Counted from the first letter of the stretch, positions 10,005 through 20,502 are shown. The stretch is DNA of 64,000 bases from Oscillospiraceae bacterium (GCA_021203045.1 JAJQBY010000040.1:1-64000); one strand, 5' to 3'. Notes: generated from the letters alone by a model not told the origin. Translations and numbers: made by a program.

Positions 10005-12026
10005 TTACGCCGCGGCGGGAGTCTCCTGCTTTTTGTTGCGCAGGAACTGGAACACGAAGATGGCCACAATGACCACCAGGCCCACCACATCGCTGAGCGT
10101 GCCGGGGTAGATCAGGAACAATCCGCCAGCGGCGGCGACGATGCGCAACGGCCAGGGAACAGAACCCTTCAGGTATCCCTCCAGCGCCACGCCCAGGGAT
10201 ACCATGCCCACGATGGAGGTGATAATCAGCTGGATGACCTCCAAAGCATTCGTATCGATCAGGAGCATGGCCGGGTTAAAGGCGAAGATATATGGCACCA
10301 CAAAGGCCGCAATAGCAAGCTTTGTGGCGTTCACCGCCGTCCTCATTGGCTTCGACCCCGCAATGGCCGAGCCTGCATAGGCCGCCAGAGCCACCGGCGG
10401 CGTGATATCCGCCACGATGCCGAAGTAGAACACGAAGAAATGAGCCGCCAGGGTGGGAACACCCATCTGAATCAGGATAGGTGCGCAGGTGGAGGCCATA
10501 ATGCAGTAGTTGGCAGTGGTGGGAACGCCCATGCCAAGGATGATGCAGCAGATCATGGTCAGCAACAGGGCAACGATCAGATGGCCGTTGGCGATAGTGA
10601 TAACGGCGGTGATGATCTGAGAGGCAAGACCGGTCATGGTGATGCAGCCGGCAATCACACCGGCAATGGCGCAGGCCGCCGCCACTGAGATGCATGACTG
10701 GCCGCCCTTTGCCAGAGCATCGAATAGCACGGCAGGAGTCATGCGGGCATCCTTGTTGAACAGGCTGACCACGATGCAGGCCATAATAGATATGGTAGCG
10801 GCATAGGCCATGGTACGGTTGCCGCTGCATACAAGATAAATCAGTATGACCAGGGGCAGCAGGAGATACAGCTTTTTTGCAAGCATGCGGAACTTCGGCA
10901 GCTGCTCTCTGGGAATGCCCTTCAGTCCCAGGCGCTTTGCCTCCAGATGGACGCAGATGAAGATGCCCAGGAAGTACAGCACCGCCGGCAGGATAGCCCG
11001 GACAATGATGCTGGAATAGGACACGCCCACATACTCTGCCATCAGGAAGGCCGCAGCGCCCATAATGGGAGGCATAATCTGTCCGCCGGTAGAGGCCGCC
11101 GCCTCCACCGCCCCGGCAAACTCCGGCTTATAGCCGGTCTTTTTCATCATGGGGATGGTGACGGAGCCGGTGGTGACGGTGTTGCCCACAGAGGAGCCGG
11201 ACACCATGCCGCACAGGGCGGAGGAGATAACCGCCACCTTGGCGGGACCGCCGCTGGAGGAACCGGCAAGACAGTTAGCAAGACTGATGAAGAAATCAGA
11301 AATGCCCGTGCGCTCCAAAAACGCACCAAATATAAGAAACACCACAATAAACTTGGCGCAAACCTGAATAGGCGTGGTCATAACGCCGGTGGTGGTATAG
11401 GTCAGACGATAGGTGAGCTGGCTGACGGCGTTTCCGAAGCTCAGGCCCTTGCCAATCCAGAAATAATAGATGGCGTAGAGGATAAAGCACCCGGCCACGA
11501 CCATGATGGGAATACCCACACTGCGGCGGCACAGCTCGAACAGGGCCAGGATAGCGATGATGCCCAAGGCGATCTCATACCAATAGAGGTATTTATAGCC
11601 CACAGCCCGGACAGTCAGATCCTTGGCGTTCACCACGATGTACAGGAACGCGCAGGTCCCCAGAATCATAATGATCCAGTCGAACCAGGGAATGTGGTTG
11701 ACCTTCTGCACGCCCTTCTTGGCCGGGAAGTTCAGATAGCCAATGAGCATGATACAGGCCACAAAGGAGGGGTACCGCACCAGATCCAGCCAGGTGGCAA
11801 ACAGCGTCACATAGATGGAAAACAGGGAGAACGCGGCCATCAAGCCGTATACGACCCATTTCTGCCAGCCCTCCCAAATACGGGTGTTGGACTCACGGTC
11901 AAATTTTTTCATGACCGCGTCCACGGCGTCAGCATCGAAGACCGGCTCCTCCGCTGTCGCTGCGGCGGTAGCCTCCGCCGCGGGGGCCGCAGGCTCCTCC
12001 GGCCCTTTCTTTTTGAACAGCGCCAT
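10005..12026 (-). CDS. TRAP transporter fused permease (TAXI-associated)
   Basis: ~673 aa polytopic; SGSSVGNTVTTGSVTIPMMKKTGYKPEFAGAVEAAASTGGQIMPPIMGAAAFLMAEY. Confidence 0.93.
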   Translation of the reverse strand: MALFKKKGPEEPAAPAAEATAAATAEEPVFDADAVDAVMKKFDRESNTRIWEGWQKWVVYGLMAAFSLFSIYVTLFATWLDLVRYPSFVACIMLIGYLNFPAKKGVQKVNHIPWFDWIIMILGTCAFLYIVVNAKDLTVRAVGYKYLYWYEIALGIIAILALFELCRRSVGIPIMVVAGCFILYAIYYFWIGKGLSFGNAVSQLTYRLTYTTTGVMTTPIQVCAKFIVVFLIFGAFLERTGISDFFISLANCLAGSSSGGPAKVAVISSALCGMVSGSSVGNTVTTGSVTIPMMKKTGYKPEFAGAVEAAASTGGQIMPPIMGAAAFLMAEYVGVSYSSIIVRAILPAVLYFLGIFICVHLEAKRLGLKGIPREQLPKFRMLAKKLYLLLPLVILIYLVCSGNRTMAYAATISIMACIVVSLFNKDARMTPAVLFDALAKGGQSCISVAAACAIAGVIAGCITMTGLASQIITAVITIANGHLIVALLLTMICCIILGMGVPTTANYCIMASTCAPILIQMGVPTLAAHFFVFYFGIVADITPPVALAAYAGSAIAGSKPMRTAVNATKLAIAAFVVPYIFAFNPAMLLIDTNALEVIQLIITSIVGMVSLGVALEGYLKGSVPWPLRIVAAAGGLFLIYPGTLSDVVGLVVIVAIFVFQFLRNKKQETPAAA

Positions 12027-12182
12027 ACAGCACCTCCTGATAACAGAATATTGCAAAATCTCCTGCTTTGGAGAAAAATTCTTATATAAGGGCAATTCCT
12101 GTCACAGAAGGAAAACTCTTATATAAATGGGGGATGGAGCGCTGCTGCGCAGCGCCCCGTCCCGAATTGTCATGCGAAATAA

Positions 12183-13292
12183 TTACTCAACGGTCTCCAC
12201 TTCAATGCCGTGCTCCGCGAAGTACTTGGCAGCGCCGCTGGCGAAGGGCACCGCGATGCCTTCGGTAGCGAAGGTCAGGTCGAGCTCAGCGCCCTTGGCG
12301 TGCAGCTCGGTGATGGCCTCGGCATTGTCGAAGATAGTAGCAACGATGGCGTAAGCCGTATCCTCATCCAGATCAGCGCGGCAGACCAGGGTGGCCTTCA
12401 CGGTGATGGTGACGCAGTCCTCGTCAAATCCGGCATAGGTGCCGGCGGGGATGGTCAGAGAGGCATAGTAGGGGCAGCTCTCCAGCAGAGTCTCCATGTG
12501 CTCGTCGTCGATGGAGACGAGATACACAGTCTGGCTGGTAGCCAGGTCGGTGACGGCGGTGGTGGGAGCGCCGGCGCAGATGAAGGCGGCGTCGATCTTG
12601 CCGTCCTTCAGGCTCTCGGTGGAATCACCGAAGGACTGATAGATGGGGGTGATGTCGTCCAGGGTCATGCCATAGGCAGCCAGGATATCAACGGTGTTAT
12701 AATAGGTGCCGGAGCCCACGTCGCCAACGCAGACGCTCTTGCCGGCCAGGTCGGCCACGGAGGTGATCTCCGGGTCAAGGGTCACAATCTGCACGGTCTC
12801 GGCATACAGGGCGCCCAGAACCAGGAAATCGGTGTTGGCCCCGGTCTCCTCGAAGGAGTTGGTACCCTCATAAGCATAGGTCATAACGTCGGACTGAACC
12901 AGCGCCAGGTCATACAGGAACTCGCTGATGCCCTCGATGTTGGCGGTGGTGCCGCCGGTGGACACGGTGTTGATGCTCAGGCCGGTGTTCTGGCCAATGT
13001 AGTTGGACAGCACGCCGCCGAAGGCGTAATAGGTGCCAGACTCGCCGCCGGTGCCCATGGTTAGGCTGCCGGTGATAGCAGAGAAGTCATTAGTAGATGC
13101 ATCCTCCTCAGCCTCAGCCTCCTCGGTTTCCTCGACCTCCTCGGCGGTCTCCTCAGTGGTCTCCTCGACCTCCTCAGTCTCGGTCTCCTCGGTGGTGTCG
13201 GCATCGCTGGAGCTGGAGCAGCCGGCGAACATACCGAGCATCATGACCAGGGCCAGCATAAGCGCAAGCGTCTTCCACAGGGTCTTTTTCAT
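12183..13292 (-). CDS. TAXI-family TRAP transporter substrate-binding lipoprotein
   Basis: Lipobox MLGMFAGCSS; MGTGGESGTYYAFGGVLSNYI; GKSVCVGDVGSGTYYN; upstream of permease. Confidence 0.93.
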   Translation of the reverse strand: MKKTLWKTLALMLALVMMLGMFAGCSSSSDADTTEETETEEVEETTEETAEEVEETEEAEAEEDASTNDFSAITGSLTMGTGGESGTYYAFGGVLSNYIGQNTGLSINTVSTGGTTANIEGISEFLYDLALVQSDVMTYAYEGTNSFEETGANTDFLVLGALYAETVQIVTLDPEITSVADLAGKSVCVGDVGSGTYYNTVDILAAYGMTLDDITPIYQSFGDSTESLKDGKIDAAFICAGAPTTAVTDLATSQTVYLVSIDDEHMETLLESCPYYASLTIPAGTYAGFDEDCVTITVKATLVCRADLDEDTAYAIVATIFDNAEAITELHAKGAELDLTFATEGIAVPFASGAAKYFAEHGIEVETVE

Positions 13293-13626
13293 TGGATTTG
13301 TCCTCCCAAAAACGATTTCTTGCATTTTCTCAACGGGAATAATTCAAGATGGATTCATTATACTCGCATCTTTTTGAATTGGCAAGGAAAAAATGAAATT
13401 TATTTTGTTCAAACTTTCAAAATTATAACTTCTTCCCATGTATTCCCCTGATAGACACCTGTTTTTGTGATTTTTTTACAAACAAAGTACCTGCATCGTA
13501 CCTGCATTTTACCATTAAACTTTTTTAACATTTTATCTTCGTTTCCCTTGACATTTCCCAGCAAGATTATTATAATTATTACAAGCCTAGCTTGATTCTA
13601 ATAGGTTTAGAAAGGAAAATTGGATA

Positions 13627-14916
13627 ATGAAAAAGATCATCGCAATTGTTCTGGCTGCTGTCATGTGCCTGTCTCTGGCAGCGTGCAGCAGCACCGACTA
13701 CACCAGCCAGCTGGAAGACATCCAGGCCTCTCTGGACGGCATCCAGGACCTGCTGGATTCCCTGACCGCCGATGAGACTGAGGCTGAGGAAGCCGAGGTC
13801 GAGGAGGCTGAGACTGAGACCGAGGAGGTCACTGAGGAGACCTCTGACAAGATCACCGTCGATTTCGAGTGGAACGGCCAGATGGAGGTTTGGTCCATCC
13901 TGCCCACCACCGGCGCTGAAGGCCTGGTTCTCATCAACGACGCCATGGGCGCTATGATGGAGGCCGAGGGCTTTACCTATGTGAAGAAGGACGCCCAGGG
14001 CGATCCCTCCGCACAGGTGCAGTTCGTTGAGGACGCTATCAATGCCGGCAACGTGGGCTGCCTGATGATTGCCGCCATGAGCGTGGATATGCTTCAGGAC
14101 GTAGTGCTTGACGCCCTTGAGGCTGGTATCGCTGTAGCCATGCTGGGCGCTGAGCCCACCGAATACGGCATCTCCGGCTGCGTGTACACCGCTTATGAGA
14201 TCACCGGTATGTACGCTGTGCAGGCCGCTGAGGACTGGGTCACCAACCGCGTGGCTGAGGGCGGCAACATCCCCACCAATGCCGACGGTCTCTATGAGGT
14301 CGCCTGCGACGTTTACACTGACATCCAGGACGGCGTTTATCGTTCCAATGCTATGACCGCCACTGTGGACAACTCTGACATTCTTGTCCGCGTGTCCACC
14401 ACCTCCTCCTATGGCGATTCCGCTTACTCCGATGCATATAACAATGCGCAGGACGCACTTGGCGCCCATCCCGACTGCCACATCTTCATCGCTTACGAGC
14501 CGGAAGAGGCCATGGGCGCTGCTGACGCCATCGCCGACTACTGCGGCCAGAACGGACTTGACCTGGCCGACTACTGCGTCATCCCCTGCTACGGCGAGGA
14601 CTCCACCTTCCTGGAGCTGTATGCCGAGGCACTGGATGATCCCTCCTCCACCGCCATCAAGGGCTATTCCACCTACGGCGATCCTGCCGAGACCGACGCT
14701 GACGGCAATGTGACCAAGGACTCCGCCACCCTGACCGGCGAGCACCTGGGCGACATCCTTCTGTCCGCCTGCGGCTTTGATGGTTACGACTTCGAGTATG
14801 GCGCAACCTATTACGACACCATCACCGTGAGCAACATCTACGGCTACTCCGACACCTGGGTCAACGGCAACGACAACCCCGCTATCGAGTACAAGATCAC
14901 CGAGTATATCGGCTAA
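13627..14916 (+). CDS. Sugar-type ABC transporter substrate-binding lipoprotein
   Basis: MKKIIAIVLAAVMCLSLAACSS lipobox; periplasmic-binding fold; followed by ABC ATPase and permease. Confidence 0.87.
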   Translation: MKKIIAIVLAAVMCLSLAACSSTDYTSQLEDIQASLDGIQDLLDSLTADETEAEEAEVEEAETETEEVTEETSDKITVDFEWNGQMEVWSILPTTGAEGLVLINDAMGAMMEAEGFTYVKKDAQGDPSAQVQFVEDAINAGNVGCLMIAAMSVDMLQDVVLDALEAGIAVAMLGAEPTEYGISGCVYTAYEITGMYAVQAAEDWVTNRVAEGGNIPTNADGLYEVACDVYTDIQDGVYRSNAMTATVDNSDILVRVSTTSSYGDSAYSDAYNNAQDALGAHPDCHIFIAYEPEEAMGAADAIADYCGQNGLDLADYCVIPCYGEDSTFLELYAEALDDPSSTAIKGYSTYGDPAETDADGNVTKDSATLTGEHLGDILLSACGFDGYDFEYGATYYDTITVSNIYGYSDTWVNGNDNPAIEYKITEYIG

Positions 14917-14956
14917 TTTAAAAGCCAACACGTATACCCTTAAATCCTAGGCTTTC

Positions 14957-14990
14957 GAGGCGGTGCGACGAGCTTCGCACCGCCTCTTTC
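14957..14990 (+). terminator. Intra-operon hairpin between SBP and ABC ATPase
   Basis: gaggcggtgcga cgagct tcgcaccgcctc followed by ttt. Confidence 0.7.
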
Positions 14991-15035
14991 AAAAAAATCT
15001 CACTTTTATCCAATATAAAAGGCAGGTGCGTTCCT

Positions 15036-16544
15036 TTGACCGAAAAAGAGCCTGTTCTCTCTTTAAAAAACATCATTAAGGTCTTCCCCGGCGTGGTGGC
15101 TCTGAATCATGTCTCCATGGATTTCTATCCCGGAGAGATACACGCCATTGTGGGAGAAAACGGGGCGGGCAAGTCCACCCTGATAAAGACCATCACCGGC
15201 GCTCACGCCCCGGACGGGGGCACCATCACCCTGGATGGGGAGACTTACAGCGCCATGACCCCGGCCCTGGCCCGGCAGCACGGCGTGGAGTGCATCTATC
15301 AGGAATTCAACCTGATCGACGTGCTTTCCACAGCGGAAAATATCTGCTACGGAGAAAATATGGGCCGCCTGGTGAACCAGAAGGCCATGAACGAAAAGGC
15401 CCAGAAGCTGTTCGACGACTTCGGCGTGGACATTAACCCTTCCACCCTGGTGCGGGATCTGACCCCCGGCCATATGCAAATTGTGGAGATTGCCAAGGCC
15501 GTCTCCAAAAACGCCCGCATCCTTATTCTGGATGAACCGACCGCGCCTCTGTCCCTGGCTGAGGTGGATATCCTTATGTCCATCGTGCGCAAGCTGAAGG
15601 CGGACGGCGTGGCGATCATATACATCTCACACCGTCTGGACGAGATATTCACCCTGTCCGACAAGGTCTCCGTCCTGCGGGACGGGGAATACATCGTCAC
15701 CCTGGAAACTGACCAGACCACCCGCCCGGAGCTTATCAAATACATGGTGGGCCGGGAAATGACCCAGACCTTCCCCCAGCGGAATGTGGAGATCGGAGAC
15801 GTGGCCCTGGAGGTCAGGAACCTGACAGGCAACGGCGTAAAGAATATATCCTTCCAGGCCCACAAGGGCGAGATTTTGGGCATATCCGGCCTGGTAGGCG
15901 CAGGCCGCACGGAGATCATGAAGGTCATCTTCGGCGCAGAGAAAAAGCAGTGGGGCGAGATATACGTAAACGGCGAACCCGCCAACATCAGATCCCCGCG
16001 GGACGCCATGCACAAATACGGCATCGGTATGTGCCCGGAGGACAGAAAGCGGGAGGGTTGCTTCCTGGGTGAGACCATCTCCTGGAACCTGGTCTATAAC
16101 GTGCTGGGCAATATCTCCAACCGCATCGGCGTCATCAACCGCAAAAAGGAAAAGGAAATCGCGGACTACTACGGCAAGTCCATGCGCATCAAGGCGCCCG
16201 ATCTGGACAAGACCAAGGTGCTCACCCTCTCCGGCGGCAACCAGCAGAAGGTAGTGGTGGGCAAGGCCCTGGCCGCCAATGCGGAGATCATCATCTTCGA
16301 CGAGCCCACCCGAGGCATCGATGTGGGCGCGAAATATGAGATATACGAGCTGATGAACGGCCTGGTAGAGCAGGGCAAGACCATCATCATGGTCACCTCC
16401 GATATGGAGGAGCTTTTGGGTATGTCCGACCGCATCGTGGTCTTTGGAGAGCGGTGCCTGGCAGGAACGCTGGAAAAGGTGGAATTTTCCCAGGGGCGTA
16501 TCCTTGATATGGCATCCACCAGCGTCCGCGACGACGAGATTTAA
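15036..16544 (+). CDS. Sugar ABC transporter ATP-binding protein (duplicated ABC domain)
   Basis: Walker A GENGAGKSTLIK; LTLSGGNQQKVVVGKALA; DEPTRGIDVGAK. Confidence 0.95.
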   Translation: MTEKEPVLSLKNIIKVFPGVVALNHVSMDFYPGEIHAIVGENGAGKSTLIKTITGAHAPDGGTITLDGETYSAMTPALARQHGVECIYQEFNLIDVLSTAENICYGENMGRLVNQKAMNEKAQKLFDDFGVDINPSTLVRDLTPGHMQIVEIAKAVSKNARILILDEPTAPLSLAEVDILMSIVRKLKADGVAIIYISHRLDEIFTLSDKVSVLRDGEYIVTLETDQTTRPELIKYMVGREMTQTFPQRNVEIGDVALEVRNLTGNGVKNISFQAHKGEILGISGLVGAGRTEIMKVIFGAEKKQWGEIYVNGEPANIRSPRDAMHKYGIGMCPEDRKREGCFLGETISWNLVYNVLGNISNRIGVINRKKEKEIADYYGKSMRIKAPDLDKTKVLTLSGGNQQKVVVGKALAANAEIIIFDEPTRGIDVGAKYEIYELMNGLVEQGKTIIMVTSDMEELLGMSDRIVVFGERCLAGTLEKVEFSQGRILDMASTSVRDDEI

Positions 16545-16565
16545 ATTTGTGGGGGCAATAACAAC

Positions 16566-17618
16566 ATGGAGAAAGTAAAAAACAAGCTGAAGGATATGAC
16601 CATGGTCTTCGTCCTGATCGGGCTGCTGATCATCTTCTTTGTCCTGTGCCAGATCATCACAGGGCGCAACTTCCTGAGTCTGGCAAATCTTCTAAGCATT
16701 CTGGGCCAGAACGCCCATCTTGTCATCATCGGCGTGGGCATCACCTTCATCATGCTGGGCGGCGGCATGGACCTGAGTACCGGCTACCTGGTTTCCACCG
16801 TGGGCATTTCCATGGCGCTGATTAACCTGGGCCTGATGAACAGCGGCATGGCCAGCTTCCCCGCCTTCCTGATCGCGGCCGTAGCGGGTGTGGCTCTGGC
16901 CACCGGGCTTTCCGCCATCAACGGCGTGGTCTATGCCTGGTTGAAGGTGTTCCCCTTCATCATCACCCTGGCTATGCAGTACATACTCAACGGCGCAACC
17001 TATCTGCTGTCCGGCGGTATGACCCAGACCTACCGCAACCTGTCCAACGGCTTCAAGATTCTGGGCGGCTACAACATCAAAATCTTCTCCGGCAACCTGA
17101 AAACCGGCGTGCTGGTGATGGTTCTCATGGTGCTGATCGGCTCCTTTATTCTGAATAAGACCCGCTTTGGCCGGAACGTCTATGCCCTCGGCTCCAACCC
17201 GGAGGCCGTGGCCCTGTCCGGTGTTTCCGTGGCAAAAATGCGCATCGCGGTGTTCGCCCTGGCCGGCGTGTTCTTCGGCATCGCCCAGATCGTGAACATC
17301 GGCCGTATCGGCTCGGTGAACAACTCCATGGGCGTTGGCACAGAATTTACTGTCATGGCCGGCGCCATGCTGGGCGGCGTCAAGATGGGCGGCGGCGGCG
17401 GTAAAATGTCCAACATGGTCGTGGGCGTTCTTATCATCGGCGTGCTGAACTCCGGCATGAACTTCCTGAACCTGAGCCAGTATTGGCAGTATGTGGCCCT
17501 GGGCATCGTCCTTCTGGCCGCTATCATCCTGGATACCCTCCAGACCGAGAACGTCCAGAAACGGGCCAAGCTGGTCACCGGCCAGGACCCCGCCCTTCTG
17601 CAAAAGACCGAGGAATAA
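16566..17618 (+). CDS. Sugar ABC transporter permease (BPD_transp_2 type)
   Basis: GGGMDLSTGYLVSTVGISMA; GRNVYALGSNPEAVALSGVSV. Confidence 0.93.
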   Translation: MEKVKNKLKDMTMVFVLIGLLIIFFVLCQIITGRNFLSLANLLSILGQNAHLVIIGVGITFIMLGGGMDLSTGYLVSTVGISMALINLGLMNSGMASFPAFLIAAVAGVALATGLSAINGVVYAWLKVFPFIITLAMQYILNGATYLLSGGMTQTYRNLSNGFKILGGYNIKIFSGNLKTGVLVMVLMVLIGSFILNKTRFGRNVYALGSNPEAVALSGVSVAKMRIAVFALAGVFFGIAQIVNIGRIGSVNNSMGVGTEFTVMAGAMLGGVKMGGGGGKMSNMVVGVLIIGVLNSGMNFLNLSQYWQYVALGIVLLAAIILDTLQTENVQKRAKLVTGQDPALLQKTEE

Positions 17619-17633
17619 TCTAAACTATCTCTC

Positions 17634-17660
17634 TCCCCCGCTCCGGCGGGGGATTTTTTT
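17634..17660 (+). terminator. Terminator of ABC operon
   Basis: cccccgctccggcggggg followed by attttttt. Confidence 0.8.
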
Positions 17661-17727
17661 ATTGACTTGCTTCTCAGGGTCTAGTAAAATATCGAATCGG
17701 AAACTGATTTCATTACGGAGGCAAAAA

Positions 17728-18948
17728 ATGTCTGGGAAGAAATCGCTTCAGGGCAGGAAAGCCCGCAGCGCGGCCTACGGAGCGCTGAACGGAGCGTATT
17801 GGATGCTGTACTGCGTGGCAGTCAGCTATGCAGGAGTGTATTTGCTGGATCGGGACTATTCCAGCAGCCAGATCGGGGCCATCATCGCGGCGGGCTATGT
17901 GCTGGGCCTGCTGCTCCAATCGGCCGCTGCACCGCTGGCTGACCGGGCAGGCCGGGCGCCGGTGGCAGTCATGTCGGTGGAGGCCGCCGGGATAGCGCTG
18001 ACCCTGCTGGCCCTGATGTCTTCGCCGGAGAAGGGCTTTTTCCTGACCGCGATATTCACCTTACTGATAGCACTGGTGGTCTCCATTCAACCGCTGGTGA
18101 ATGCCTTCACCTTTTATCTGGAGCGATTTGGAACGGAAATCCCCTTCGGCCTGTGCCGTGGCGTCGGCTCCGCCTCCTATGCGGCGTTGTCCGCCGTCAT
18201 GGGCCTGCTGACCGTCCGGGTCGGCATCCTGACCATCCCGGCGGCAGGGCTTATGGTGGCGGTGTTGTTCCTGTTTTTAATGATTCTGTTCTGCCGAGCC
18301 GGAATCCCCCCTGCGCCCCCTCAGAAGCCAAAGTGGACGGAGGACGACGGGGAAAAGCGGGGCCTTGCCGCCTATGCCAGGCGGTACCGCAGCTTTTTGT
18401 TTTTGCTGGGCGGTATGGCCCTGATATTTTTCGGCCACTCCTTCTTTTTGAATTTCACCATCCAGATCGTGAACGGCGTAGGCGGGGACAGCGGAGACAT
18501 GGGTATCCTGAACGCCTATATCGCCATTCTGGAACTGCCGGGCATGTGGATGTTCGACCGGCTGCACCGGAAATATTCCTGCACCGGAATGCTGAAATTT
18601 GCCGGTATCTTTTTTGCCCTGAAAAATACACTGATATTCACTGCCGGCTCCATGCTGGGGCTGTACGGAGCTACCTTCTTCCAGGCTCTGTCCTATCCCC
18701 TGTTCATCCCCGCCTCGGTGCGCTATGTGGGAGAGCATATGGATCTGAAGGACATGAATAAATCCCAGTCCCTTTTGACCGCCATGATAACCATAGGCAA
18801 CATCTGCGTCTCCGCCGTAGGCGGTTTCCTGATCGACGGTGCCGGTCTGAAGATCGCCCTGGCCGTGGCGGCGGCCTGCACTATCGCAGGCGCGGCAGTG
18901 CTTCTGCTTGGCATGAAAAAAGACAGGGCTGACACGATTTCTAATTAG
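17728..18948 (+). CDS. MFS transporter
   Basis: ~406 aa, 12 TM-like; start trimmed from ORF 17491..18948. Confidence 0.8.
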   Translation: MSGKKSLQGRKARSAAYGALNGAYWMLYCVAVSYAGVYLLDRDYSSSQIGAIIAAGYVLGLLLQSAAAPLADRAGRAPVAVMSVEAAGIALTLLALMSSPEKGFFLTAIFTLLIALVVSIQPLVNAFTFYLERFGTEIPFGLCRGVGSASYAALSAVMGLLTVRVGILTIPAAGLMVAVLFLFLMILFCRAGIPPAPPQKPKWTEDDGEKRGLAAYARRYRSFLFLLGGMALIFFGHSFFLNFTIQIVNGVGGDSGDMGILNAYIAILELPGMWMFDRLHRKYSCTGMLKFAGIFFALKNTLIFTAGSMLGLYGATFFQALSYPLFIPASVRYVGEHMDLKDMNKSQSLLTAMITIGNICVSAVGGFLIDGAGLKIALAVAAACTIAGAAVLLLGMKKDRADTISN

Positions 18949-18967
18949 ACGACGGGAGGTCATTTAC

Positions 18968-20380
18968 ATGAAGCATATCCTTATTATCGGCGGCGGCGCG
19001 GCGGGCCTCGCCTGCGCCGTGGCAGCAGCCCAGGCGGGAACCAAGGTAACGGTTCTGGAAAAGCGCAGCTCCGCCGGCGGCAATGGCCGCTATGCCGAGG
19101 GCGTGTTCGGCGCCGGCAGCCGTCTGCAAAAGCGGAACAACATCGACGCGGACCCGGACGTGCTGTTCCGGGAGGCTATGGAGTTTTCCCACTGGAAGGC
19201 GGACGGGCGGCTGACAAGGGCGCTGATAGACGCCTCCGGTCCCACTGTGGACTGGCTGGCGGATATGGGGGTCCCCTTCACACGAGTGCTGCACCATATG
19301 CCGAACCAGTCGCCGGAGGTATTCCACATGGCCTATCCCGCCCCCACCGGGGCGCGGGTCATGGATGTACTGAAAGCACAGTGCGCCGCTCTGGGCGTGG
19401 AAATACACCTGAACGTCCGGTGTCTTTCCCTTACCATGCAAAACGGCGCCGTCACCGGCGCGTCGGCTGAGATAGACGGCAGGTCCTTGGCATTCCAGGC
19501 GGACAGCGTTCTCATCGCCACCGGAGGCTTTGCCGGAGACCCGGACAAAATGCGGGCCATGATACCCGGCAGCGTGCCGGAGGCCTATATGCATCTGAAG
19601 GGCATCCCTATGGCAGGAGACGGACTGACCCTGGCGGAAGGAGCCGGAGCCTCCATCGTGAAGGACATCGCCATCGAGGGCTGCGGCCCGGTATTCAAGG
19701 GCCACAGTGAGATCACCGGCCTGATACGCCGGGAGGACTGCCTGTGGGTCAACGCTTTGGGCCGCCGCTTCTGCGATGAGAGCATTTGCCAGAACTTCAT
19801 CTTCGGCCAGAACGCCGTGGCCCGCCAGCCGGGAAAAATGTGCTGGGCCATCCTGGACAGCGAATCCCTTCGCCGGGCCTATGAGGGCCTCCCCCCCCCC
19901 ATGATGGCCGACCCGGCTATCATGGAAAACGGCATGACAGAGCTGTATACGGCCATGGAAAAGGAGGTAGCCACCGGGAGTGTTTTCCGGGCGGACACCC
20001 TGGAGGCGCTGGCCCAGGCCGCCGGGATAGATCCGGAAGCGCTAACCCGGGAGGTCGGAGACTATAACGCCGCCTGCGCCTGTGGCCATGACGGACTTTT
20101 TGCCAAGGACCGACGGTATTTGAATCCCATCGAAGCGGCTCCCTATTACGCCGTCCGGGCCGGCATGGATATGATCACCACCCACGGAGGCATTGCTGTG
20201 AACGACCATATGCAGGTCATCCAGCCGAATGGACAGCCTATTCCCGGCCTTTACGCCGCGGGGATAGATATTTCCGGCGTGGATTCCGGGGATTACAGCG
20301 GCACCCTGTCCGGCCATGCCTTTGGCTTCTCCCTGGCCGGAGGCCGTCTGGCGGCAGCGGAAATGATGTTAAATAAATAA
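18968..20380 (+). CDS. FAD-dependent oxidoreductase (fumarate-reductase flavoprotein-like)
   Basis: IIGGGAAGLACAVAAAQAGTKVTVLEK; C-terminal GLYAAGIDISGVDSGDYSGTLSGHAFGFSLAGGR. Confidence 0.9.
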   Translation: MKHILIIGGGAAGLACAVAAAQAGTKVTVLEKRSSAGGNGRYAEGVFGAGSRLQKRNNIDADPDVLFREAMEFSHWKADGRLTRALIDASGPTVDWLADMGVPFTRVLHHMPNQSPEVFHMAYPAPTGARVMDVLKAQCAALGVEIHLNVRCLSLTMQNGAVTGASAEIDGRSLAFQADSVLIATGGFAGDPDKMRAMIPGSVPEAYMHLKGIPMAGDGLTLAEGAGASIVKDIAIEGCGPVFKGHSEITGLIRREDCLWVNALGRRFCDESICQNFIFGQNAVARQPGKMCWAILDSESLRRAYEGLPPPMMADPAIMENGMTELYTAMEKEVATGSVFRADTLEALAQAAGIDPEALTREVGDYNAACACGHDGLFAKDRRYLNPIEAAPYYAVRAGMDMITTHGGIAVNDHMQVIQPNGQPIPGLYAAGIDISGVDSGDYSGTLSGHAFGFSLAGGRLAAAEMMLNK

Positions 20381-20389
20381 TTTTGAAAA

Positions 20390-20427
20390 TATTCATCATT
20401 TCCATGAATAAAACTATTGATATTCAT
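20390..20427. promoter_or_regulatory. Candidate ARG-box cluster upstream of argG
   Basis: tattcat-N7-atgaata-N10-tattcat alternating inverted half-sites. Confidence 0.5.
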
Positions 20428-20502
20428 CGCCTTTAGGCGTACCATACGTTCGTTGATGAAAATATTCTATTGAATTTTATTGAATACGGAGGAAACAAAT
20501 CA

